NCBI GenBank assembly: GCA_022575985.1
Contig: JAKSXM010000014.1
Location: 28,458,001 to 28,522,000 of the forward strand
Origin: Anagrus nilaparvatae
Taxonomy: Eukaryota > Arthropoda > Insecta > Hymenoptera > Mymaridae
Length of the DNA stretch: 64,000 nucleotides
Direction: 5' to 3'
The notes under the pieces are model-generated. The model was not told where the DNA came from. It made no database searches and saw only the letters and a program-made list of their open reading frames with translations. The position numbers and the translations under genes were made by a program. Positions 47,561 through 57,712 of the stretch are shown piece by piece (positions within the stretch are counted from its first letter, which is position 1; the number at the start of each line of letters is the position of its first letter).

Positions 47561-50274
47561 ATAAGCTTCCAGTCTCAAAAAATTCTTTATTTGTCACTTT
47601 TCTATTATTTATTTGCGAGATACAATAATTTAAAGTCAGTTATTATGATTTTTTCAAAAATATTTTATTTTTAGGATTACGCTTGTTGAGCTATATCTTG
47701 GGAATAACTTAAAAGGGAGAGGTAAAGAATTTTTAGAAACTTTGAGATTGTACAAAATTGTTGAGACCTATTAAACTTATTTTCATTAAAATTTATAATT
47801 TTAGTAGCAAGTTAAAAATTAGTCACATTGACCTAAAAATAGGCTTTTGTTTAATGACTATCATGTAAAAAAAAAAGTAAAAATTAAAGTAAAAAACTCG
47901 CTGTTTACGGGGTTAAAAAGTAGACCTAACCTAAAAAGACAAGGCTGGTAGAAATTTATTTGCAAAAAAATAAGGTAGCAGTATTATTTTAAAGATACCC
48001 TAAAATGCTATTTTTATAACATGGATTTCTGTGTTTTTAGGCTCATACAACGAAGTTGTTTTTAAGTGTATATTTTTACAATTAATTTTATAAACTTTTT
48101 TAAGCCCTAAAAGCTTAGAACAATTTCAGGATCCAAAAATTGTGGAGTTTCCTTGTGAATCATAAAAAAACTTTTATACCTTTCTTGAAAAATGACATGG
48201 CGCGTGCTTTCAAACAAGAAAATCGAAAAAAAAAGTTTTTCATAGGAAAAGAAAGAACTCGTATTAAAAAGTTATTCTTCTTAAAATCCGTACATGCTAG
48301 ACAAATTTTCTAAAAATTGAAATTGATGGCCAATATAATTGATTTTATTTTTTACTAAATTAAATAAACGTTTACGTGTGGTAAAAATTTGCCATTGTGT
48401 AAAATAAAATATAAATAAAATTTTCTTTTGTAAATAAAATAAAAAACTGATATTACATAAAGTTTACAATAAGTTTATTTTTTTTGTAAATATTTTTTAT
48501 TTATTTTTATTGTTACATACCTACATTTTAAATTGAAAGTATCAAAAAATTATACTAAAAAAAATGTTTAACAAGACGTTTCATACTTGTATAAATAAAA
48601 CTTATTTCACATATATACATAAGACTTCTTGGAATAAAACACAAGAGATTTAAAAAAAAAAACTTTTATTTTTAAAGTAGAACCTAACAAGTAAGAAGTG
48701 GTATATGTCAACTTGAACTAGTAAAAATAAAATAAAAAAGATGTTTAAAAAAATTAGAAAAAAATAATTCATTTCAACAGTAAAAAATAATAATTTATGA
48801 TGAAAAAAATATTTTTTTTAAAGTTTAATAAATTTTCAATAGGTTGTAGTAAACTAAATATTTTCCTATAAAAATGTTGATAAATATCAATCTTTTCATT
48901 GAATAAAAACTTGTAAATCTTAAAGATAGATAGTTTTTCTAAAATGAGAGTATAAAATATATATTTTAACTATATAACCATCAAGTATGTTTTTCTACTT
49001 TCAAGTTATATAAATTGTCTGGTAAAAGTTTTTGGCTCATCTTATCAACTTTCCAAAAAGGTTCGTGTTGTAAAGCTAACCCATTTAATCGTTATAGAAC
49101 TAAGAGAATAGAAAGAGATAGATATATATTATAAGTACTTAATATGTGGCTTCTTTTACCCTTATATTCAAGTATCTTATGAGTGCGTGCATTAACTTAT
49201 CTAACAACTTAAATCTTATTACAAAGCACGCAAACTCACTCACGCACTCTGATGCATATAAGCAAAAAATAAAAGGTACATGATAAGTATTTTTTTTCTT
49301 CCTAATATTACTGAAAAAAAATTTTTTTACTCCCTCGTATTTATTACTCTGGATCGATATAATCATGGATGAGAATTTTTATTATTATTATTTTTTTTTC
49401 AAGAAGCAGTAGTGTGAACAGCTTATCTACTCATATGAATCAGCTTTTACAGTCTTCTATATTTTATATATATAAAAGAAAGAGATAAAAAATACATGTA
49501 GTTTAGATCGTATTCCAGGACATTTTCTTCCATAAATCGATGAAACACAATTTCCGTTGGACAAAGTATATAACTAGGATATCTCTAGCCAAAGAAAAAA
49601 AAAATTCATCTTTAATACAATCATTGAACATTAAAATAAAAAATTTTTTTTAAACTCTTTCATTTTATCGATACAATATAAAATACTACTTTACTATCTT
49701 AAAATATTATTCAAATTTAGAAGAAAAAAAAAAGTTAAAATGACATTTTTAAAATACATAAATTTTTTTTTGTTGAATTATATTATATATATATATATGA
49801 ACATAATATACTCTACACTTGTGCACTTTTTGAAAAGTTACTTTTAATTATTAACAGATGAGCAATCAAGCAAGTTTACTTTATTTGTTAAATGCTAGTT
49901 ATATATATCATACATGGTTTGTGAATTTTTTAAAAAATTTTATTAAATTATAAACTTAAATAAATTTGTATATTTTATTTATACGCTTTTTTTCTACGTA
50001 AAATATGACACTTTTTAAAATACCACATTTTTTTTAAATTATATATTTTATAAAATAACTCTCTATAAACAAAAAATTTTTATATTAAAAATATAATATT
50101 TATTAAAATTTTTTTTTTTTTTTAACATTATTATAATTTTAAATTTGAATAATATTATAAGCTTTGTTTAAAAAAAAATAATTTTCTTTTCTTTATTATA
50201 TATATTAGAAAAATATATATTAAAAAAACAATTGTTTGAAAAATATTGCTGATTGAGCCAAGTTTTTGTATACC
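47561..50274. other. AT-rich stretch, nothing recognised
   Basis: Low-complexity A/T runs and a TA tract near 49785. The minus-strand frame at 49139-49366 has no domain. No paired repeats noticed. Confidence 0.5.
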
Positions 50275-50309
50275 TCTTAGGCTTTTGGTGGCAAGTGTGC
50301 TGGGAGTCT

Positions 50310-51180
50310 GGCTGAAAATTTCCTTCCGAAAGGTTTAGTCATAGGATCTCCATTATCTGGATTCATCGCAGATGTATACTTAAATAAATTTGAATAAGAT
50401 CATATTTTTTCAAATAATAATACTTATTCAAAAAAAATTATATTCTATACACGCTACGTAGATTGATGGAACCAACAGGCAAATAGACAAACTAGTCAAG
50501 TATTTAAATCAAATTAATAATAATATACAATTTACTTTGGAAACAGAAAAATACAAAAGTTTAAACTATCTAGATATTGCTGTCAGTAAAAATAGCAATA
50601 AATTTGATTTTAAGATATACAGAAAGCCAATATCAACAGATACAGTAATTCATGCTAAATAGATATTGTCATAAATGCAGGAGGGTGGGGAGTTTAGTGG
50701 GTATTGTAATTCCTCAATTGTGTATATCTGGGCAACCCCAGATACAAATTTGAGGTTAAGTCCCACATAACCATACAGTACGCGGTGTATGGTATGCGTA
50801 AATGCATTCTCCTCGTCCTACGAAAAAGGCCCCTTCTTAAAGGGGCCCAAAAAAAAAAATAAAAAAAAAAAATTCATGCTAAATCACATCACCCACAGTC
50901 ACAAAAAATGGCCAGTTCTAACACATTTGTTCACAGACTATTAACAATACGACTTAGTGAACAAAACTATAAAGAAGAACTTAAAATACTAAAATACATA
51001 GCATATACAAATGGATACAACAGCAACATCTTCGACAAGATCATATATAAACCAAAAAATAGAACAAAAATAAAACCATCTAAATACGTATCAGCCACAT
51101 ACGGTAATTATACAGCTATTACTTTAACAAATATTTTTAAAAATCCAAGTAACCTTCAGAACGGAAAACAAAACAGCTAA
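50310..51180 (+). pseudogene. Penelope B reverse transcriptase, broken and interrupted
   Basis: Order of blocks: NFLPKGLVIGSPLSGFIADV (the SPLSP..AD block), a stop, then YTRYVD followed by a stop at 50464-50466 where the second catalytic Asp should be. In a shifted frame come LVKYLNQINNNIQFTLETEK, LNYLDIAVSKNSN and FKIYRKPISTDTVIHAK. The LINE insert then interrupts the gene exactly in IHAKSHHP. After it, 50908-51180 reads FVHRLLTIRLSEQNYKEELK, IAYTNGYNSNIFDKIIYK and VSATYGNYTAITL. Without the insert the order matches copy 2. The catalytic box is destroyed by the frameshift, so RT is dead. Confidence 0.85.
50661..50871 (+). mobile_element. 5'-truncated R1-type LINE 3' end with poly(A) and 13-bp target duplication
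   Basis: A 211-bp insert bounded by 13-bp direct repeats 'attcatgctaaat' (50648-50660 and 50872-50884) and ending in an A-rich tail. The empty site is visible in Penelope B copy 2 at about 61170-61200. The body carries 'gtttagtgggtatt' and 'agtcccacataacc', typical of R1-clade 3' untranslated ends. Its 'tatgcgtaaatgcattctcc' resembles the tail of the R1 fragment at 1040-1085. A compact hairpin 'ggccccttcttaaaggggcc' precedes the tail. Non-coding. Confidence 0.85.
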
Positions 51181-51181
51181 A

Positions 51182-51560
51182 TTGCTTAGAAACAGTACAA
51201 ATATTCCTACTGCAGATAAATCGGGAGTTTATAAAATATGTTGTGATGATTGTGACAGCCACTGCAAAAGGATGGAAATCGGCCAAACAGGATGGAAATT
51301 TTCAGCCAGATTCCCAGAACACTTGCCACCAAAAAAGAATACCAGTAAAATAATAAATTCAAATTTTGCAAGGCACACCATCAAAGAAGGTCACAAACAT
51401 CGAAGCCTGGAAAATAATCTTAAACCCTTACATATATGTAATAAGAGTACAAGATAAAATATTGAATGACCAGCTGAATTTTAAATCAAATTCTATATAT
51501 AACACTATTATAAATCTTATAAATTTAAAATCCAAAAACAACAACAATCAATGCTCATAA
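51182..51560 (+). pseudogene. Penelope B GIY-YIG endonuclease domain, copy 1
   Basis: Frame 51182-51457 reads IPTADKSGVYKICCDDCDS, then HCKRMEIGQTGWKFSARFPE. Copy 2 has SYYIGQTGRKFSARFPE at this point, so a short insertion plus substitutions have destroyed the YIG motif and changed the conserved Arg to Trp. The frame is offset from the RT part, and a later shift puts NDQLNFKSNSIYNTI in the 51366-51560 frame. Endonuclease certainly inactive. Confidence 0.85.
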
Positions 51561-51661
51561 TAAATAAATATAATAAAAATTTTCAGTGTCGAGCAGCTCT
51601 CCAAAGCGCGCGCTCGTGTGTTAGATAAAAACAAAATGTTACGTAAAATTAAGTGAAAAAA

Positions 51662-51760
51662 GTGTTTTACAAAAAAATTTGTATTAGTTTAATGTTAGTT
51701 GTTTAGTAAAACCTGGTGATGATGATCGAAACGATGGATAAAAAGGAAAAATTAATTATT
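51662..51760 (+). repeat. Right terminal repeat of Penelope B copy 1
   Basis: Matches 62020-62172 with an internal deletion that removes part of the ribozyme and the following 30 bases. 'gtaaaacctggtgatgatga' and 'cgaaacgatggataaaaagg' remain. Confidence 0.8.
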
Positions 51761-51784
51761 AAAAATTGTTTTTTTTTTTGTTAT

Positions 51785-51880
51785 TTTGCGCTATATAGCG
51801 TTAATTACTCAAAAATGGCCGTCAAAAAATAGATGAAACTTTCAAAATCGTTTTTAACGCCAAAAAATTCGTATGATCCA
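51785..51880 (+). repeat. Extra copy of the outer arm of the 52-55 kb structure
   Basis: 'gaaactttcaaaatcg' and 'tttttaacgccaaaaaat' match 54815-54850 in direct orientation and 52225-52260 inverted. The common family is unidentified. Confidence 0.5.
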
Positions 51881-51929
51881 TTAGGTTAGATCCATATTAA
51901 TACGTAATCGTATACAACCCTTGTTCATA

Positions 51930-52030
51930 AATAGAGAATAACCTAAACCGTAGTTTACCAACCTCGGCTTTACTTTGGATGATAATTTACGTGCGATTTT
52001 GACCATTCTTAACTTTTCTGGACACGGGCT
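51930..52030. repeat. Dispersed repeat family C, copy 3 (3' half)
   Basis: 'cgtagtttaccaacctcggc' followed by 'gataatttacgtgcgatttt' and 'tttctggacacggg' matches the right half of 46031-46250, including the inverted pair. Confidence 0.6.
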
Positions 52031-52194
52031 CGTTATATACTATTTCTGCTTTTATTTTTTTATTTTAATGAAAATGAGGTAATTAGATAATGAGAAAAAT
52101 CTCCGTTCTCGGATTCACTTACACACTTCAAAATGGCGTCCATGCAGAACTTTTAAAGCCAAAATGTTTTATAGTCAAGGCGCCAGCAAGGTTA

Positions 52195-54870
52195 AGCGCA
52201 ACCAACTGATTCTTATGTATTTTTGGTCGCTAAAAAAGATTTTAAAGGTTTCATTTATTTTCCGATGGCCAGTTTTGTGTAATTGCCTAAAATGGTCCAA
52301 CATTTTTCGAACTTGTAAACTGTTGCTTATTAACCCATTAACGCCTGAAATCGACTTTTGCCGTATCTGTACTTTGGCTACGCGTATCTCGGCGAATTTT
52401 TTTCTAATTAACATAAAAATTGGTGTACCACTATTTTTGAGTATGCTCTTTCAGAATCTGCCAAAAAAATTTCGAAAAATTATGTTTTTCATGCAGATTT
52501 CCAAGAAATAAAAAAAAAAATGACGTTTTTTTTAAAGACTTTTTTTAAAAAACATGAGTTTTCGACCTGAAAAAATTTTCGTAGATTATTGCAATAGTAA
52601 AAAAGAGTGCAATTTTTGTTCAATCTTTCCGTCTACAACCTGCAGAAAAAAAAATTTTACCGTTTTCGGGCAAAAATTTGGTCCCGAAAAAGTGCATTTT
52701 TCCAAAAAATGAATTTACTCTAGTCAATATACAGGTTTGGTTTTATTGTCACTAGGCCTCTCAAGATTCGGTTTACTAGGGTTTTTTGGGTCGCTGATCA
52801 CGAATATTGAGGTATTTTTTATAAAAAATCGGGGTTTCACCCTTAAATAAGCAAAAACTACCCCTAAAAAGGGGTCTTTTTGCTACATTTTCTCTGGCTG
52901 TCATCAAATTTCATCTAGTAAGGTTTTTGAATCGCTGATCACGTATTTTGGGGTCCTTTATTTAAGAAATCGGGGGTTCACCCTTAAATAAGCAAAAACT
53001 ACCCCTACAAACTACCCCTAAAAAGGGGTAGTTTTTATACTTTTGCTCTGGCTCTTATCAGATTTGGTCTAGAGGGGTTTTTCGGTTCGCTGATCATGAA
53101 TATTGAGATAATTTTTTTAAAAAATCAGTCCTTACCCTTCAATAAGCAAAAACTACCCCTACAAAGGGGTAGTTTTTATACTTTAGCTCTGGCTCTTATC
53201 AGATTTGGTCTAGAGGGGTTTTTTAGGTCGCTGATCACGAATATTGAGATAATTTTTATAAAAAATCGGTCCTTACCCTTCAGTAAGAAAAAACTACCCC
53301 TGAAGGGGTATTATCGCGGCATTTGCTCTGGCTCTCATAAGATTTGGTCTAGTAAGATTTTTTACACGTCTTTAGCCAATGATGCGCTTCAAAATCATTG
53401 TTGCCAGATTCTTACCACGAGGAGGTAGACGTTTATCAAGAATCATCTAGTTTTTTTTTTTTTTTTTTATAAGGGTGAAACTCCGATTTCTCATAAAAAT
53501 ACCTCAATATTCGTGATCACCCAAAAAACCATACTGGACCAAATCTGATGAGAGCCAGAGCAAATGCCGTGATAATACCCCTTCAGGGGAAGTTTGTGCT
53601 GATTTAAGGGTGACGCTAAAAGCTTTTATGAAAATTATCTCAATATTCGTGATCAGCGACCCAGAAAACCCCTCTAGACCAAATCTGATAAGAGCCAGAG
53701 CTAAAGTATAAAAACTACCCCTTTGTAGGGTAGAATATTGAATATTGAGATAATTTTTTTAAAAAATCAGTCCTTACCCTTCAATAAGCAAAAAATACCC
53801 CTTATTGAAGGGTAACTCGAAGGGTAAGGACCGATTTTTTATAAAAATTATCTCAATATTCGTGATCAGCGACCCAAAAAACCCCTCTAGACCAAATCTG
53901 ATAAGAGCCAGAGCTAAAGTATAAAAACTACCCCTTTGTAGGGGTAGTTTTTGCTTATTTAAGGGTGAACCCCCGATTTCTTAAATAAAGGACCCCAAAA
54001 TTCGTGATCAGCGATTCAAAAACCATACTAGATGAAATTTGATGACAGCCAGAGAAAATGTAGCAAAAAGACCCCTTTTTAGGGGTAGTTTTTGCTTATT
54101 TAAGGGTGAAACCCCGATTTTTTATAAAAAATACCTCAATATCCGTGATCAGCGACCCAAAAAACCCTAGTAAACCGAATCTTGAGAGGCCTAGTGACAA
54201 TAAAACCAAACCCGTATATTGACTAGAGTAAATTCATTTTTTGGAAAAATGCACTTTTTCGGGACCAAATTTTTGCCCGAAAACGGTAAAATTTTTTTTT
54301 CTGCAGGTTGTAGACGAAAAGATTGAACAAAAATTGCACTCTTTTTTACTATTGCAATAATCTACGAAAATTTTTTCAGGTCGAAAACTCATGTTTTTTA
54401 AAAAAAGTCTTTAAAAAAAACGTCATTTTTTTTTTTATTTCTTGGAAATCTGCATAAAAAACATAATTTTTCGAAATTTTTTTGGCAGATTCTGAAAGAG
54501 CATACTCAAAAATAGTGGTACACCAATTTTTATGTTAATTAGAAAAAAATTCGCCGAGATACGCGTAGCCAAAGTACAGATACGGCAAAAGTCGATTTCA
54601 GGCGTTAATGGGTTAAGTCAAATTTCAGTACACAACATTGTGATTTATTTTCAGATTAGAAATCGTTCATTTTGAGTCTTCCATTTTGAATCTTAGAATT
54701 CCGGTTTCAGAATTGTGGTCAGCGACTCCGAAAACTATATATGTGTACCAAAATTTGTCTTAATATGGGTTTTATTTCAGGCAATTACGCAAAACTGGCC
54801 ATGGGAAAATGCATGAAACTTTTAAAATCGTTTTTAGCGACCAAAAATACATAAAAATTGGTTGTATCAA
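52195..54870. repeat. Outer inverted repeat containing the 2.28-kb palindrome
   Basis: 52195-52290 is the reverse complement of about 54775-54870 (for example 'tatgtatttttggtcgct' against 'agcgaccaaaaatacata', and 'gatggccagttttg' against 'caaaactggccatg'). The two arms lie outside the TTAA-flanked element, so a palindrome sits inside another inverted repeat. Confidence 0.7.
52334..54612. mobile_element. 2.28-kb palindromic foldback with piggyBac-type ends
   Basis: Flanked by TTAA (52330-52333 and 54613-54616). Both ends start CCCATTAACGCCTGAAATCG. The arms are near identical over several hundred bases and remain alignable for about 1 kb (left arm to about 53365, right arm from about 53471), so the element can fold almost end to end. 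The inner arms hold ~140-bp tandem units marked by 'tcgctgatca' (52791, 52932, 53087, 53228 on the left). Each unit contains its own small palindrome ('aaactacccct'...'aggggtagttt'). The right arm has an extra inverted piece at about 53729-53835. No transposase gene, so non-autonomous. The overlapping frames (52164-52511, 53096-53428) are not genes. Confidence 0.85.
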
Positions 54871-57575
54871 TTCTGCCCCATTTAAAATTTTTGGATACGT
54901 TTAAAATTGCTGGCCCCTTAAATACTATAAATAAAAAATGCAATATATATTTTAAAAACAGTATTTTTTTTTTTAAATTAAAAACAATATTTTTTATTTT
55001 TGTAATACAGATTTATAGCTAAAAAAACATAATTTTTTATTGTAAATAAAGTATAAAAAAAGTTTTAAAAAAACAATAATATATTTTTTTAATACTTTTA
55101 GCCATAAATGATAATTAATACGTTATTTTAAATTAAATTGTCTCTTAAATTTACAAGCTCTCTATTATATATATATATATATAAACTTTTAATCTCAGCT
55201 TTTCTGTACTTCCTAGAGTACTTATGTGCATATGTCGTCTTATCTTTTGTCTGCTTTAATGTACCTAAAATCTGTCTCAATCCTCTAGGTCAAAATTTTC
55301 TATTACTTTCTTTTATGTATTGTATGTCCCTGTGTTGTTAAATTCAAGTTGATAGTTTTTGTCCATGTAAGTTTCTGTATCGAGTGGTTGTTAAAGTGTT
55401 TATATCTCCTATAAAATTGCATGTATATACGTGTGTGTGGGTATACAAAGTTTAAATGTGTTTAAACTATTATATCTCGACACATTTACACTTAAAATAA
55501 TACTGGCAAAAGTGTGAGAAAAAGTTGTAATTTTAAATTATTTTTAAATTAGTAGATACATAAAATCGTATTTTCAGCATATTACTTTATAATAACCCCT
55601 TTTCATTAATTACTTCCTTCTTAGAATAAACCAATAGTAAACTTTAATTAGAGTTTAAATTAATGCTTTAAGCTATTTTAGAAATTTCATGATTTCTCAA
55701 TAGATAGATAATTTTATAGAAAAAAATTAGTATAAAACATTAATTCACAGATAATCACTAATTAAACATTAAATATATCCTTAACTTAACTATATAAGCT
55801 TTCAACAAAGATTTTGTTCTGAAAATTTAATCCTGCTATGTTTATTATCTGTATTTAATCAAGATTTAACCAACCATTCAAGTCCAGCTAACTTTTCAGT
55901 TAGTTACAAATCAATAAAGGATTTACTTTGTATTCTATTTAGTTGTATAATGTGATTAAGCTTAGAATATCAATTAAAGAAATGTTTTAACGCGTTTTAT
56001 ATAACTTTATTTATTTTGTTACTATTTTATTTAGAGATTATTATTTTGTTTATTTTCTAAATTAAAATATAAATTTAACTTAATGTTTAAGTTGATTAAG
56101 GTTAAAAAAGAAAAATATCTTATACTTTATTTTAAAGCTTATTAAAAAGTTTACTCTTAGTGTACCACTAAGCTCTCTTTTAAATAATTTATTTTACTTA
56201 AACAATTATATATCTACTTTTTAAGCTTCATTTTTTTCTTTTTATCCAATTTTTTTTTTCAGCTTGTTTTAAAATTTGATTAATTTTTAATAATATATTA
56301 TTAAATTTATTTAACTTGTTAAGCAAACTTTTCTAATTCATTAAATATAACTAGTATCTAAACTATTTATTTTATAATTAAATAAATTATTTAGTAAATT
56401 CCATGGAGACATTACTTCAATCGTGACCCGTCATAAGTTGTTATAGTACAGTTCTTTGGTTTCTATGTTAAGGAATTTATTATTAGTTTTTAAAAGAGTG
56501 ACATAAATTTGAGATAATAATTAATTTACCAGAGATTCCACGGTATTTGGTCCTAAATTATACTGAATGATCACGCAATTAAAATATTTTTTCCACTATT
56601 TTTTACTAAATTAATTAAACATCTAAAATTCTAAAGGAGCATTTTTCTTTTAATTAGGCTTCAATTTCTTTTTTTTAACCTGCCTAAATTCTATACAGAC
56701 CATAAAAGATTTATCTAAAATATAACCAATTAATATTTTTTAAATTTCCTGATAGGCCATGTAACCCAAGAAAAATTTGGCTTCAGATTCAGTCTTACGT
56801 AAAATTTCTTGAAGAATCCAAATTTTAAAAACGGATTTTTTAAAATTTTCCGCTAGGTCTCATAACTGAAGGAAGATCGAATCGGATTCCTCAAGAAATC
56901 TTAAATAATTCTAAATTTGAAGGCAGATTTCCCTTTGGTTACCAGACAAAAAGAAGACTTTTTTTTAAACTTTTTAACAAAACAAATAATAATTTCACCC
57001 CACATTTGTAACCACAAAAAGGTGATCCCTTTCTATGATTTCCCATTTCAAATAAATTTTAAAGGGGTAAAAAATATTGAAAAAATGAATAAATTTTCAA
57101 TATCAACAAGAACTTTAAATATGCTAAAGTAGCTTCAATAAATTTTTCCGGCTTATTTCATATTTATCAATGATTAAAAATAATCTTTTTATTATTTATA
57201 AATACATCGAATAATTTGTGTTATTTCCCTTGATGGTAATAATATAAAACACATAAATATGTTAACATATTTTTTTGTTGAAAAATATACATCTGCAAAA
57301 TGTTAATACACTTTTAATTGATTTTATTTTAACGGTATTCGTTTTTATTTATATAACCCCGTATAGAATAATTTTATTTTCACCAGCTTATTTTTGTGGT
57401 TTGAAAAAGTAGATTAACAGCTTAAAATCAGTGTCAACAAAAACTAATAAATCAATATCCGATAATCATTAAATAGCATATCGTATGAATTTTTTTTTTT
57501 AATATAGAAAATTTTCGTTTGAACTGAGGTATTTTTTTTCTTGCTTACAAAGTAAATAGATTTTATTTTACAAAA
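54871..57575. other. AT-rich stretch, nothing recognised
   Basis: TA tract near 55165-55182. Frames at 55138-55341 and 56917-57132 are low-complexity or lack motifs. No repeats with clear ends seen. Confidence 0.5.
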
Positions 57576-57712
57576 TCAAAGACGTGTTTTCTTTTCCCTG
57601 ACAAAGAATAATGGTATACGACCATTGACCATAAAAAAATAATGCCCCAAATCGTATTTTACCAATTTACGTGCTATTTGGGTCATTTTATTTTTTTGGA
57701 CACGGGTCGTAA
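57576..57712. repeat. Dispersed repeat family C, copy 4
   Basis: 'gaccataaaaaaataatgcc' and 'ccaaatcgtattttacca' followed by 'atttacgtgctatttgggtc' and 'tttggacacgggtcg' match 46130-46240 in order. It is shorter: the loop between the inverted blocks is deleted. Confidence 0.6.

Larger units (their letters stand above)
50275..51760 (+). mobile_element. Penelope-like element, family B, copy 1, with LINE insert
   Basis: RT core, thumb, GIY-YIG and a right terminal repeat (51662-51760) of a second Penelope family. It is truncated at the 5' side near 50275 with no left repeat. It is split by a 211-bp LINE tail (50661-50871). The 3' leader between protein and terminal repeat ('gtcgagcagctctccaaagc' and on) is nearly identical to that of copy 2 at 61.9 kb, so the two copies are fairly recent relatives. 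Its hammerhead segment (51706-51737) has lost stem II. Confidence 0.85.
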
